This document shows, in pieces, positions 17,605 through 27,159 of a DNA stretch of 64,000 nucleotides. The DNA comes from Arthrobacter globiformis. GTDB taxonomy: Bacteria > Actinomycetota > Actinomycetes > Actinomycetales > Micrococcaceae. Made by a program: the position numbers and the translations under genes. The DNA is taken from contig NZ_JAUSXI010000001.1 of NCBI RefSeq assembly GCF_030815865.1, positions 1,364,001-1,428,000 of the forward strand, given 5' to 3'. Position 1 is the first letter of the stretch. Each line of letters starts with the position of its first letter. The notes under the pieces are model-generated. The model saw only the letters and a program-made list of their open reading frames with translations, was not told the DNA's origin and made no database searches.

Positions 17605-17757
17605 TCATGCCTGCGCGGGGTTGTCCCACCAGCCTTCCCAGGCGGAGGACGTGAGCTGGCCCTGGGGAAAATCGGTGTTCGATCCGGCCTCGCCGAATGC
17701 GGAGTTCCCATCATTGGGTGAGGAATTGAAAAACAGGTTCAAGGTATTCCAAAGCAT
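17605..17757 (-). CDS. Putative 50-residue peptide, Trp-rich C terminus
   Basis: A short open frame, ATG at 17757 and TGA at 17605, with AAAGGAAA seven nucleotides upstream of the ATG. The peptide starts MLWNTLNLFF, continues through a Ser/Asn/Gly-rich middle and ends SSAWEGWWDNPAQA. It has no Cys and one basic residue at most, with three Trp in the last ten or so residues. It lies 130 bp before the methyltransferase gene on the same strand. I do not recognise the family. A precursor peptide or signalling peptide is possible, and chance is not excluded. Confidence 0.4.
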   Translation of the reverse strand: MLWNTLNLFFNSSPNDGNSAFGEAGSNTDFPQGQLTSSAWEGWWDNPAQA

Positions 17758-17902
17758 GGCTATTTCCTTTCAATTGACCTGCGGATGACACTCTCTCAGG
17801 TATGAATTAGCGTAGCCATGGCATGTTTCATGGCGTCGCCTCCACGTTTCGTTTTTGTATCCGTATGCTCACATGGCATCGCAGCACCGAATCCCGGAAC
17901 TG

Positions 17903-18040
17903 TCAGGCCAGGAGCATGCGGACCGTGTTGCGCATCGTGGAGGCAACCAGCGAGGCGTCGTACCCCGCCGCCTTGGCAACCGCGATGTCTCGCGCGGTTG
18001 TCCCGCGGAATGCCGCCGTTGAATTCATTGAAATCTTCAT
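17903..18040 (-). CDS. Putative 45-residue peptide
   Basis: ATG at 18040 with a strong GGAGGGG ribosome site 5 nt upstream. The frame ends at a TGA at 17903. It starts MKISMNSTAAFRG and ends TMRNTVRMLLA; it is amphipathic, Ala/Thr-rich and without Cys or Trp. The frame is open further upstream, but the ribosome site favours this start. It is the first of two small genes between a LuxR regulator and a methyltransferase, all on the minus strand. No family is recognised. Confidence 0.45.
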   Translation of the reverse strand: MKISMNSTAAFRGTTARDIAVAKAAGYDASLVASTMRNTVRMLLA

Positions 18041-18237
18041 ATTGCCCCTCCAGAAATGTACGACGGCGTACTCCTCGGCCGCCCGTGCCCTCACCGGCCG
18101 TCGCGCTCGCCGCAAGAGAGCTAGCCTCTACTCCCGGCGAGGTTTTGTCGGTTTGTCATTACTATTGGAAATCGACGAAGGAGCAGTAAGCAGGTGGGAG
18201 GCCGGAAAAGAGCCCAGAGTTTGATCAGCGGTCCGGC

Positions 18238-19272
18238 CTACGCCAGAAGCTTGGCCACCAACTCCCCGCGGCTGCCCACGCCCACCTTCTCGAACAGTGC
18301 CTTCAGGTGGTCGTGCACGGTGTAAGGGGAGATGAACAGGTGGCTGGCCATCTCCGCCGTCGTCGAGCCGGAGATGACCTCCAGGCACACCTCGCGCTCG
18401 CGGGAGGTGGCGCCGTACGCCGCCAACAACAGGCTCACCAGGTCGCGGGTGGTGACCGGCTCCACCGTGACCACCATCTGCCCGGGGTCGTCCCCGGTGA
18501 TGAGGCGGCTCCCCTGGAGCACCACCCAGTTGCCGCCGGCGTCGCGCATCCTCGCGCGGGCAGTGCCTGACATAGCGGCTCGGGCCCCTGCCACCACGCC
18601 ATACAGGACCATGTTGAAGCGGCCGGGCGCCACGTCCTCCAGTTCGGCCAGCCAGGACGCCGCGGCTGCCGTGCCCGCGCGCAGCTCTCCGTGTGGGCCC
18701 ACCAGGACGATCACCGGTCCGTCGGTACTTCGCTGTGCCCGGTGCCCGGCCCGCACCGCGACGCGGGTGGCCGCGGCCAGGGTGGCGGTGATTGCGCCAA
18801 GGAATTCCACTTCGCGGTCGCTGAAGTCCTGGCTCTCCCGGAAAAGGCTGCCTACTCCCCAGCAGACATCCTCCAGCCGGAAGGCCGCCCGGAGTTCATG
18901 CTCCAGTCCCTGCGGATGCAGGAGGTCGTTGAGGCGGACGCTGCGGACGACGTCGCGGTGCGGGGCATCGGAGATCCGGGCGACCGGGCGAGGCCGAAGC
19001 ACCAGCTGGGTGAACGTGTTCGGCTCGGAACCCGCGTACTCGGATTCTGCGAAGCGCAGGCCGAACTCCTCGGGTACGGGCCACTCATGCCAGTTGGTGA
19101 CCGACGTCATCGCCAACGTGCCGGGGTCGACGCCGGCCCAGCAGGCTTGCTCGAAGGGCACGGCCTGGCGCACCGCGGCCTGCGCCGAGGCATGCAGCTC
19201 CGCCACGCCCAGACCGCTGGCGGCCAGCGCCGCGATTTCGCGCCGAACACGCTCCGCGCGTTCCTCCCACAT
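18238..19272 (-). CDS. LuxR-type HTH transcriptional regulator
   Basis: 344 residues if started at the ATG at 19272 (MWEERAERVRREIAAL); an ATG 69 bp further upstream gives a less natural N terminus. The C-terminal LuxR helix-turn-helix is clear in the last 60 residues: TSREREVCLEVISG, then TTAEMASHLFISPYTVHDHL, then KALFEKVGVGSRGEL. The preceding 280 residues have a GAF/PAS-like sensor appearance with no identified ligand. The two short peptide genes and the methyltransferase lie downstream on the same strand. A DUF1304 gene diverges on the other side. Confidence 0.82.
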   Translation of the reverse strand: MWEERAERVRREIAALAASGLGVAELHASAQAAVRQAVPFEQACWAGVDPGTLAMTSVTNWHEWPVPEEFGLRFAESEYAGSEPNTFTQLVLRPRPVARISDAPHRDVVRSVRLNDLLHPQGLEHELRAAFRLEDVCWGVGSLFRESQDFSDREVEFLGAITATLAAATRVAVRAGHRAQRSTDGPVIVLVGPHGELRAGTAAAASWLAELEDVAPGRFNMVLYGVVAGARAAMSGTARARMRDAGGNWVVLQGSRLITGDDPGQMVVTVEPVTTRDLVSLLLAAYGATSREREVCLEVISGSTTAEMASHLFISPYTVHDHLKALFEKVGVGSRGELVAKLLA

Positions 19273-19507
19273 ACGTCCAGTATCCGGCCGGTCCTCTCGG
19301 GCGCAATCCCCTTTGGAGGGGATATCGGGGAGTGGCCCCAAACCCCGACGCCGGGGATGGGAGCTGCCGGACCGCCGTCGTACTGTTCGATCAGGGGCAC
19401 GAATTCATCTAAGGCGCTGTTCCACCAAAGGCGCCCGTCCGCACAAACCGGGAGACGGCCATCATGCTCTACCTGCACAGCAACCGCGGCGCGGTAAGGG
19501 GCCGGCG

Positions 19508-19906
19508 ATGAACGCGGCGGCCCAGTTCTTTGCGTTGCTCGCGGCGCTGATCTACGTCCTGGTGTTCCCGCTGGAGAGCTTCCTCATGCACTATCCGGCC
19601 GTGCAGAAGTTCCTGAGCACGCCGGAGAGGAACGTTCCGGCCGTCATGATGTGGGCAATCCCCACCGGGTTCCGCAACCTGCTGATCGGTCTGGGCGTCA
19701 TTGCCGGTGTGGTGGCGGTGAACACCGGATACATGGTGGTCGGCTACACGCTGGTGATCTATTGCTGCGCGAACATGGTGCTCAGCGGTGCCACCATGGG
19801 CCTGGCCGACTGGCTGGGGCACTACCCGAAGAAGGGGGACAGCGTGCCGGGAACCCTCGCCTCGACGGTGCCGGCGCTGGTTGCCCTGATTGCGCTAGCG
19901 TTCTGA
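19508..19906 (+). CDS. DUF1304 family small membrane protein
   Basis: 132 residues with four hydrophobic segments. The beginning FFALLAALIYVLVFPLESF, then MMWAIPTGFRNLLIGLG, and the polar QKFLSTPERN loop match DUF1304, a family of unknown function. The ATG has AAGGGG eight nucleotides upstream. It diverges from the LuxR gene, and its 3' end overlaps the converging membrane-protein gene by 12 bp, so no terminator fits between them. Confidence 0.75.
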   Translation: MNAAAQFFALLAALIYVLVFPLESFLMHYPAVQKFLSTPERNVPAVMMWAIPTGFRNLLIGLGVIAGVVAVNTGYMVVGYTLVIYCCANMVLSGATMGLADWLGHYPKKGDSVPGTLASTVPALVALIALAF

Positions 19907-20950
19907 CCGGCGCCCCGGTGACCTCGGTCCCCAGGAGCTGAGGAGGGCAAGGCCCGCGGCTACCGCGGCGCTGAGCACCACCGCCCCCAGCCAGAGCGAG
20001 ACCGGCCAGCGGATGGCGTCCGTCACCGCGAAAGCCACGAGTTGGCCCGTCCACAGCAGCGCCGCGATTCCTGCCGTGACCGCCGGCAGGCGGCTGCCCA
20101 GCCACACGTCCGGCACACGGGTCAGCAGCAGGTCGACGACGACGGCGGCCACCGTCGCCCCCGCGGCTCCGGCGATCGAGTAGGGACGCAGGCCGATCAT
20201 CACCACGGGCAGCCAGGCCGCCGCCACCACCAGCAGGGTGACGATTCCGCGGGCGGGGCGCCGGGCGGCGGAGAGCGTGAAGAGGAAGGGTGCGATGATC
20301 AGCGCGGTGGTCAGCAGGTAGCTCATCAGGCTGATGATCACCGGCATCTCCGCCTGGATGCGGCCGGGCGTGCCCACCGGCAGCGGGGTGAACACGGCCG
20401 TCGGCCCCGGCCGGACGAAGATGGAAGCGTAGACGAGGAAGAACGCTCCGAGCCCGGTCATGAGTACGACGGCGAACATCGCCGCCGGGGTCCACGTCAA
20501 GTCCCCGGGGTGGCCGGCTGCCCGGGCGCTCCGCACGGCGGTGCCCAGGATGAGGAAGAGGCTGAAGCCGAGCAGCAGGTGGGTGGGGCTGACCAGGGCA
20601 TCCAGCGAGACCTCGATGCCCAGCAGCTCGTGCCACAGCAGGTCCAGGCCGCCGGCCAGGCCGAAGAGGACCACGCCCACCGCGGTCCCGCGATAACCGG
20701 GCGGAGCAGCCTGCAGCAGAGGCTGCCCGGGCGTCCGGTTCCGCCAGATCACGACGGCGGTCCACACCGCCGTCGCCAGCATGCCGGAGTAGAGGGCCGC
20801 GTGCCATGGCGTGAAGAACGTCTCGAGGCTGGGCAGGTTAATGTGCGCCCAGCCATCCAGGAAGATAGCCAGCAGCAGCCATAGGCCCAGGAGTTCCGTG
20901 ACCAGGTCGCGGCGGCTGTCGGTGCCTGTGTTGCGCGCAGTCTCGAGCAT
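19895..20950 (-). CDS. Multi-pass membrane protein of unknown function
   Basis: 351 residues with about nine hydrophobic segments. It begins MLETARNTGTDSRR, and a conserved-looking FLDGWAHINLPSLETFFTPW region follows the first membrane helix. Paired His residues occur in later helices (LWHELLGIE, PTHLLLGF), a pattern seen in metal- or haem-binding membrane proteins. The ATG follows GGAGGTGGGAAACG. I do not recognise a named family. Confidence 0.7.
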   Translation of the reverse strand: MLETARNTGTDSRRDLVTELLGLWLLLAIFLDGWAHINLPSLETFFTPWHAALYSGMLATAVWTAVVIWRNRTPGQPLLQAAPPGYRGTAVGVVLFGLAGGLDLLWHELLGIEVSLDALVSPTHLLLGFSLFLILGTAVRSARAAGHPGDLTWTPAAMFAVVLMTGLGAFFLVYASIFVRPGPTAVFTPLPVGTPGRIQAEMPVIISLMSYLLTTALIIAPFLFTLSAARRPARGIVTLLVVAAAWLPVVMIGLRPYSIAGAAGATVAAVVVDLLLTRVPDVWLGSRLPAVTAGIAALLWTGQLVAFAVTDAIRWPVSLWLGAVVLSAAVAAGLALLSSWGPRSPGRRSER

Positions 20951-21074
20951 CGTTTCCCACCTCCACGGAGTCTCATCTGATAGGGAGCCATCAGGTGAGG
21001 GGATGGTACTGCTGCGCCGGTGGGGTCACAAGGGAAGGACCGCGGCGGGCCTGGTGGAAGAACGTCTCCAGCCG

Positions 21075-22325
21075 CTAGGGGGCGGTGACGGCGTCGTATG
21101 CGTCCACCCGGCCATGTGCCCAGTAGGTGCCCGTGCCAAAGACATCGTCGTCGGCGCTTGATTCCACGATTGACCGGACTGACGCATTTGTGGCGCCGGG
21201 GTGGGAGCTCCAGGCAAGTGCGGCAGTTGCAGCGACGATGGGTGAGGACATCGAGGTCCCGTTGCCCACGTCGTAACCGAAGGAGCGCTTGTTCTGCGTC
21301 CCGATGACAAATTTGTGGTTCGGGAACGTTGAGTAGACGTTGACTCCGGGTGCCGCGATGTCCACCCAGCTGGCTCCATAGGTTGAGAAGTCTGCTTTGG
21401 CGTCCTTGTTGTCCGTTGCGGCAACGGCGATGACGTTGGGGTAAGCGCCCGGGTAGATCTTGGTCTGGTTACCGCCGTTGCCTGCTGCGGCAACCAGCAC
21501 CACACCCTTGCTCCAGGCGTTGTTAACGGCGGTTTCGAGGGTGCGTGACGCCCGTACTCCGATGCTCATGTTGATCACCTTCGCACCGTTGCTGACGGCC
21601 CAGTTGATGCCGTTCGCAAGGCCTGAGCTGGATCCGACCCCGCTGTCGTTGAGGACCTTGCCGGCCAAAATGGTGCATCCCGGGCAGACTCCGGCCACAC
21701 CGGCGGTGTTGTGGGTGGCGGCGACAATACCGGCCACGTGGGTCCCGTGGCCATAGTTGTCTTCATTGCTCGTTGCACCGCTGAAGTTGGCCCTCAGGAC
21801 GACCTTCGGGTTGATGTCGGTGTTGTCGGTTGCGACCCCCGAATCGAGGACAGCCACTTTAATGCCGTTTCCAGTGGTGACGCTCCATGCTTCGACGGCG
21901 TCCACATCGGCGTCCGGTTCGCCGGCGGGCACAGAGATGGTGCCATCGGTGTTGGTAAACGATTGGCCCGTGTTCTGCAGGGCGTACTGGCGGGGGAAAT
22001 ACTGGTCCGCTGTTGTGGCAGTTACCTGCTCGTCCGGCTCGGCGTACTCGACTGCCGGGTTCCGGTTCAAGGCGTCGATGAGCTGGGATTCCTTGCCCGC
22101 CGGCACCTTGATCAGGTGAGCGCCCGTGCTCCCGATGTCAGATCCCTCGCTGAGGCCCTGCTGGCGCAGCAGGCCGGCCGCCGCGCCGTTGTAGCGGAAC
22201 TTAACGATGATTTGCCCCGTGATGTTGGATGGCTCGGGGGGTGCGGCGTTGCCCGTGGCTGCCACGTTGATGGCGCCAAAGCCCATAACTGCCGCTGTAA
22301 TGCCGGCGATCATCATTTTTTTCAT
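21075..22325 (-). CDS. Secreted subtilisin-like serine protease (S8)
   Basis: 416-residue preproenzyme. A signal peptide (MKKMMIAGITAAVMGFGAINVAATGNA) is followed by an I9-type propeptide (about 35-102). The catalytic domain has Asp161 in VAVLDSGVATD, His193 in GHGTHVAGI, oxyanion Asn283 in AAAGNGGNQ and Ser358 in NGTSMSSPIVA. All key residues are present. The ATG at 22325 is chosen because the signal peptide starts there; the frame is open for another 48 codons upstream. No strong ribosome site is seen. It acts outside the cell on proteins. Confidence 0.9.
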   Translation of the reverse strand: MKKMMIAGITAAVMGFGAINVAATGNAAPPEPSNITGQIIVKFRYNGAAAGLLRQQGLSEGSDIGSTGAHLIKVPAGKESQLIDALNRNPAVEYAEPDEQVTATTADQYFPRQYALQNTGQSFTNTDGTISVPAGEPDADVDAVEAWSVTTGNGIKVAVLDSGVATDNTDINPKVVLRANFSGATSNEDNYGHGTHVAGIVAATHNTAGVAGVCPGCTILAGKVLNDSGVGSSSGLANGINWAVSNGAKVINMSIGVRASRTLETAVNNAWSKGVVLVAAAGNGGNQTKIYPGAYPNVIAVAATDNKDAKADFSTYGASWVDIAAPGVNVYSTFPNHKFVIGTQNKRSFGYDVGNGTSMSSPIVAATAALAWSSHPGATNASVRSIVESSADDDVFGTGTYWAHGRVDAYDAVTAP

Positions 22326-22661
22326 GGGGTAATTTTGCGTCAGCCTGGACCGGCTGGATAGACCTGTCCACAAATGAACACGGGGCCTCAGGTGTTTGTG
22401 AGCACTGCGATTACGCCGGTACCCCGGCCCGGACCGCCGGCTCTTCCTCTGGTACCTTTGGCCTGGCAAGCCAAAAGGCAGGGCGGCTGAGCCGCCCTGC
22501 CTGTGGTGCGTACGGGTTCATTCCTGCGCCCGGCTTTCGGGCTACCTGTTGCGATGGAGTGCAGGGCCGTTCCGTCCGCTTGCCGGATGTGAATCCGGCA
22601 ATCCTGCCTGCCGGCGGTCACCGGCGGGCAGCAACCCTTGCGTGTTCCATCCGGGGTTGGG
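22326..22661 (-). terminator. Intergenic with terminator of the SLC13 permease gene
   Basis: A gap of 336 bp between two minus-strand genes. It contains one clear hairpin: arms GGCAGGGCGGC (22477-22487) and 22491-22501 around TGA, followed on the minus strand by TTTT (22473-22476). A weaker GC hairpin lies near 22605-22630. No gene is seen. Confidence 0.7.
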
Positions 22662-24107
22662 TCACATGATGCCGGTGGGTACCAGCAGGGCCCAGGCCAG
22701 TGCCGGAGCCGCCAGGACCACGCCGCCGGCGTACATCATGAGCTGCCTGTAGACGCGCTGGCGGTCATTGTCCCGTGCGTTGGCGACGACGAGGGCGCCG
22801 TCGGTGGAGAAGGGGGAGACGTCCACCACGGTGGCCGCGATGGCGAGTGCTGCGACAGTTCCGGAGGCGCTCAGCGAACTGGTGGCCAGCAGCGGACCGG
22901 CCAGGGGGATGAATGCGGTCAGCAGCGCGGTGGAGGAGGCGAAGGCGGATCCAACACCGATGACGTAGCAGAGGACGAGGGCGATCAGGAGCGGGGCGCC
23001 CAGGGCGAGGGCCTGCTCGGCGAGGGTATCGATGACGCCGACGTGCTGGAGCAGGGAGACGTAGGTGATCATGCCTGCCACCAGCAGGACGGTGGACCAG
23101 GAAATGCCGCCGATGAAGGTCTTGTGTTCCTTGATGTTCACGAAGGCCAGGAGGAGGCCGGCGGAGAGGGCGACGAAGCCGATGGGCATGTGGAAGCCCA
23201 GGGTGCAGACGAGGATCACAGCGATCAGTGCCAGCGTGAAGATCTGCTGGCCGCGCGGACGGCTGTTGCGGGGTGTGTCGAGGCCTGCGTATTCGTTGGC
23301 GTGCTTGTCGCGCAGCTTGCCGAGGAGGGTGAACAGCACGATGGTCAGGGCCGAAAGGATGAGGTTGAGTGCAAAGCTGGCCGTGAACAGTGCGCCCTGG
23401 GAGATGGGGAAGCCGTTTTTCACGGAGATGTCGTGCACCAGCACACCGGCGACGGACAGCGGGGAGAAGCCGCCGGCGTGGGCTCCGTTGATGACGAAGG
23501 CGCCCATGAGGACCGGGTGGATGCGTGACTCGTAGGCAAGTCCGAGGGCTGCCGGTGCCAGCAGTGCGACGGCGGCCGGGGAGAAGGTGCCCAGAGCGGT
23601 CAACGCGGCAGCCAGGAGGAAGAACACCCACGGCAGGAGCATCGTCTTGCCCCTGACGAGGCGGACGCAGGTCTGGACGATGATGTCGATGGTCCCGTTT
23701 CTTTGGGCCATGCTAAAGAAGTAGGTGACGCCGATGATGGTCAGGACGATGCTGGCCGGGAAGTCCTCAAGGATTTCCTTGTCGCTCATTCCGAGCATGA
23801 AGTAGCCGACGCCGAAGGAGGCAACCAGCCCCATGATGCCGATGTTCAGCGGCCATTTGGTGGCGACGACGAACATCACGACGAGGATGACGAGCGGGAT
23901 GATCTGGGTGGCTGTCATGGTCGGCTCCGATTCCGAGGCGGCCGCGGGGTTGAACATGACACCCCCGAACAGGAGGGCGGCCAGACCCAGAATAGCGGTG
24001 GCGACTACCGTCATCAGCAGGATACGGCGGCGACGGTTGGGACGCTGGGAGCGGTCCTCGCTGGTGTCGGTGTCCAGGAGTGCTGTTTGTTCTTCAGTCT
24101 TAGTCAT
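22662..24107 (-). CDS. SLC13-family permease (MatC-type dicarboxylate carrier)
   Basis: 481 residues. A polar N-terminal tail of about 30 residues is followed by about twelve membrane segments. The N-terminal half resembles the MatC_N dicarboxylate-carrier domain (FSPAAVALLAPAALGLAYE, NGAHAGGFSPLSVAG). The C-terminal half has the repeated GVGSAFASSTALLTAFIPL and VVDVSPFSTDGALVVANA elements. The ATG follows GAGGAGAC. It lies 29 bp after the prpF gene, so the two form an operon. It probably imports a di- or tricarboxylate that PrpF would isomerise. Confidence 0.82.
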   Translation of the reverse strand: MTKTEEQTALLDTDTSEDRSQRPNRRRRILLMTVVATAILGLAALLFGGVMFNPAAASESEPTMTATQIIPLVILVVMFVVATKWPLNIGIMGLVASFGVGYFMLGMSDKEILEDFPASIVLTIIGVTYFFSMAQRNGTIDIIVQTCVRLVRGKTMLLPWVFFLLAAALTALGTFSPAAVALLAPAALGLAYESRIHPVLMGAFVINGAHAGGFSPLSVAGVLVHDISVKNGFPISQGALFTASFALNLILSALTIVLFTLLGKLRDKHANEYAGLDTPRNSRPRGQQIFTLALIAVILVCTLGFHMPIGFVALSAGLLLAFVNIKEHKTFIGGISWSTVLLVAGMITYVSLLQHVGVIDTLAEQALALGAPLLIALVLCYVIGVGSAFASSTALLTAFIPLAGPLLATSSLSASGTVAALAIAATVVDVSPFSTDGALVVANARDNDRQRVYRQLMMYAGGVVLAAPALAWALLVPTGIM

Positions 24108-24136
24108 GATGCTGTCTCCTCGTTGAGTGGCGCTGG

Positions 24137-25256
24137 TCAGTTGGTGGCGCTGGCGAAGGAGGCGTCGACGGCGCTGCCGAGGGCCTCGGGGAGGTGGATG
24201 GTGGTGGTCGCGATGGTGCGGGCGGTCCGGTCGACGCCGACGAGCAGCGATCCGTCCCGTTCCTCGCTCCAGGTTTCGATCACGCCGGCCGGTGTCCGCA
24301 GCCGGAGGGTCGGGCGAACGGTGCTGCCGGTGATGTCGTTGAGTACGGTGCCCGGGGTGCGGGCAGCGAGGGTCAGCGCAATGCTGCCGGTAATGGCGAG
24401 CGCCGGGTGGGGCCTACCCATCGAGAGCATCATGACGCTGACGTCGCTTTCCGCATCTGCCTGGGCCGGTGAAGCTGCGATCGCCACCTTGGGGACGGCG
24501 CGGGGCGGCTTCGGCGGTGGTGGCTGCGAGCCCCATCCGCACTGCCGCCTGGCGACGGATGTGCTCCAGCGTCTCCAGCTGCAGCTCTACCCCGGCGGAC
24601 CAGGTGTCATAGCGCTCCGGGTCAAGGCCCAGGTCCTCAGCCCGGAGAATCACTACAGGCGCTCCGGCGTCGACCATGGAGACGGTCCAGCGGGTTCCGC
24701 CGGCCGTGATGGTGTCCGAGGCTGAACCCGTGGGAAGCAGCTGGCCGGTGGTTTTGCCGGCAGGATCCTGGAAGCCGAGCCCCACCCGGTACCCGGGGAA
24801 CGGGACGCCGGGCATCTGGGCCTGCGGGACGATCGGCAGGGCACCGGACGGTGTGGACACGCGCTGGATGATGATCTGGCCGGTGTTGGTGTTGCGGGTA
24901 ACAATCCGTGTTACGTCGCCGGTGGGCACCACCCAGCCCTTTTCGATGGCGTAGAGCCCAACCACTGCCGAGCAGTTGCCGCAGTTGCTGCCCCAGTCAA
25001 CAGAGGCCTCTTCGATGCCCACCTGGGCAAAGGTGAACTCGACATCAACGTCATCGTCTGCGGGGCGGTGAAGGATCATCGCTTTGCTGGTGGTGGAGGT
25101 GGCCCCGCCAACGCCGTCGATCTGCCGGTGGTCCGGGCTGCCGAACAGCCGGGGAAGCAGCACATCCGGGCTGGTTCCCGTCTCGTCCAGCTGTCCGGTT
25201 TCGAAGACCCAGCACTTGCTGGTGCCTCCGCGCATCCACTCCGCTTCGATCTTCAT
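24137..25256 (-). pseudogene. PrpF-family isomerase, interrupted by a +1 frameshift
   Basis: PrpF proteins isomerise aconitate-type or oxalomesaconate-type tricarboxylates. The N-terminal part is clear (MRGGTSKCWVF, DGVGGATSTTSKA, DWGSNCGNCSAVVG including the catalytic Cys) and runs to about residue 262. There the frame shifts. The C-terminal part (VMMLSMGRPHPALAITGSIAL) continues in another frame from about 24490 to 24137. Removing one G from the GGGG at 24502-24505 restores a complete protein of about 370 residues. It is either a recent null mutation or a homopolymer sequencing error. The start has AAGGAACGG upstream. It heads an operon with the SLC13 permease gene. Confidence 0.8.
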
Positions 25257-25498
25257 GATCCCGTTCCTTGCTTCTCTACCGGCCCGAGATGTTCGGAGCC
25301 TTAGTTCGAGATTGAGTCAGATCACAAATGAAGACAATGTTGGAGTTCTGTTGGTCTATGTAGCGTTACTTCATTCATGGAGTTTCAAAGGCTCAAGGCC
25401 TAGTGAAAACGCCCTTGGGTGTCCGGACTAAGCCGCCACTTCCCGTGGATGAAGTGCCGACTGCATAGAATGAACCATCGGAGGAGAAGGGTGAAGAA

Positions 25499-26437
25499 GT
25501 GGTTAACGGTGAAGCCCAAGATTTATTCGATATCCGGCGGCTGGCGCTGCTGGTGGAGGTCGTCGAACAGGGATCGATCACTGCCGCGGCCGAGCTGATG
25601 CTGTACACGCCCTCGGCGGTCTCCCAGCAACTGCGGAAGCTGGAGCAGGAAGTCGGGCAGCCTCTCCTCAACCGCCGTTCCCGCGGGGTCGTCCCCACGG
25701 AGGCTGGCCAGGTGCTCGCCGGCCACGCCCGCAAGATCGTCGGGCAGATGCGGGCTGCGCAGTCCGACCTGGACCAAATCGCCGGACTCAAACGCGGTTC
25801 CCTGACCGTGGGGACGTTTCCGACTCTCGCCGGGTCATTCATGCCGGTTGTCATCCGGGCCTTCAAAAAGAGGTACCCGGCAATTGGCCTTTCCCTGCGA
25901 AGTGCGCGCTTCGAGGAGCTTGTTGCTGACCTGCAGTCGGGAGTCACCGGGCTGTGCCTGCTCTGGGACTACCCCTGGAACCGCTTTCATGACGATTCCA
26001 TCCGGATCACCGAGGTCTTCCAGGAAAGCACCGTCCTTCTGGTGTCCCGTGGGCACCCGCTTGCGGACCGCGACGAGATCCGAATGGAAGAGCTCCGGAA
26101 GGAATCGTGGATCGTGCGGGCCGAGGCCCACCCCGTGGTGGAAGTGCTGCAGCGCTCCGCCCATACGGCCGGGTTCGAGCCCACCATTGGCTTCCTGGCC
26201 AACGACTACCAGGAAGCCCAGGCGATGGTGAGCGTCGGGATGGGCGTGGCCATGGTGCCGAAGACTGCTGTGGCCCTGCAACACCCTGACGTCCGGGTCA
26301 TTAGCCTCGGCTCCGCAGCACCCTTGCGGCGGGTGCTGCTGGCCCAGCGCCAGGACAAGGTCTACGCCCCGGCCGAGGTGGCTTTCCATTCCACTCTGCT
26401 CGAGATCGCGCGCGAACATGCCGGAGACTATCTGTAG
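25499..26437 (+). CDS. LysR-family transcriptional regulator
   Basis: 312 residues. The N-terminal winged helix is typical (LDIRRLALLVEVVEQGS-type start, AAAELMLYTPSAVSQQLRKL, then LEQEVGQPLLNRRSRG, residues 9-64). A substrate-binding domain follows (about 95-300). The GTG start lies near GGAGAAGGGTGAAG. It diverges from prpF across 242 bp, the usual arrangement for a LysR activator of the neighbouring prpF-permease operon. A tricarboxylate inducer is likely but unproven. Confidence 0.87.
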   Translation: MVNGEAQDLFDIRRLALLVEVVEQGSITAAAELMLYTPSAVSQQLRKLEQEVGQPLLNRRSRGVVPTEAGQVLAGHARKIVGQMRAAQSDLDQIAGLKRGSLTVGTFPTLAGSFMPVVIRAFKKRYPAIGLSLRSARFEELVADLQSGVTGLCLLWDYPWNRFHDDSIRITEVFQESTVLLVSRGHPLADRDEIRMEELRKESWIVRAEAHPVVEVLQRSAHTAGFEPTIGFLANDYQEAQAMVSVGMGVAMVPKTAVALQHPDVRVISLGSAAPLRRVLLAQRQDKVYAPAEVAFHSTLLEIAREHAGDYL

Positions 26438-26449
26438 CGGCGGCGGGGG

Positions 26450-26974
26450 TCAGCTCAGCTGCCGTTTGAGTTGCTCAAGCTCATCCCTAAGCTGGTCCAC
26501 CGTGGCGGTGTATCTCTCGAACTCAGCCTTCCGGCGCCTGGCCGTGGCGCAACTGATGCCGGCGGCGAGAACGGCGAGCGGGAACGCCACCAGCAGCGCC
26601 CACCCGGATGTGGCAAGGAAGTCCAGCGCTACGGGAAGTGCCTGCTTGAAGGCGAGGAAGTCGTTGACCCCGCCGACCACTCCGTTTAGGGCGGAATCCA
26701 GCGGGCCCAGAAACTGGCCCACGATGGGTGTCCCGGAGAAGGACGGAGCGGTGAGCGGCGGCTGGCCCCCGGTGGACCAGCGCGGATCAGAGAAGTGATT
26801 GAGGACGTAGCTCCCGAAACCCGCATTGATGGTTGCGAAGAGCAGGACGGAACCAAGCGCAGTCCAGTGAAGACGGCGCGGACGCCAGAGGCCGGCTACA
26901 AGCGCGAAGATGCCGGCGGCAACCCAGGAAAAGATGCGGAGGTCGTCGCGGCTCTTGCTGCCCAGTAGATCCAA
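26450..26974 (-). CDS. Membrane protein with C-terminal coiled coil, paralogue 1
   Basis: 174 residues from a TTG start (MDLLGSKSRDD). There are two hydrophobic segments near the N terminus (SWVAAGIFALVAGLW; LGSVLLFATINAGFG), a Pro/Gly-rich outer loop (DPRWSTGGQPPL), a third membrane segment (WALLVAFPLAVLAAGI) and a short coiled coil (FERYTATVDQLRDELEQLK). The protein at 51208-51807 shares this layout and long identical stretches such as GGVN-FLAFKQALPVAL. No known domain is recognised. It converges with the LysR gene, 12 bp apart. Confidence 0.65.
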   Translation of the reverse strand: MDLLGSKSRDDLRIFSWVAAGIFALVAGLWRPRRLHWTALGSVLLFATINAGFGSYVLNHFSDPRWSTGGQPPLTAPSFSGTPIVGQFLGPLDSALNGVVGGVNDFLAFKQALPVALDFLATSGWALLVAFPLAVLAAGISCATARRRKAEFERYTATVDQLRDELEQLKRQLS

Positions 26975-27159
26975 GGGAATCGCCGCCTCTTATAGTTGGG
27001 CCATGCTCGTTCAGGTCGCAAGCGAGCCTATCTCAACCTCCGGCATGCCGCGGTGCCGCCGTTGATGCCCACACAGAAAAAGAGGAGACCGCCCCCAAGG
27101 GCAGATTTCCTGCCTAAGGGGACGGCCGCCGTCGTTGGTTTTATGAACCCTGAGTGGCG

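Noticed and set aside
22388..22621. 77-codon frame between the protease and the SLC13 permease
   Set aside because: It runs through the terminator hairpin, has no ribosome site and reads as low-complexity sequence.
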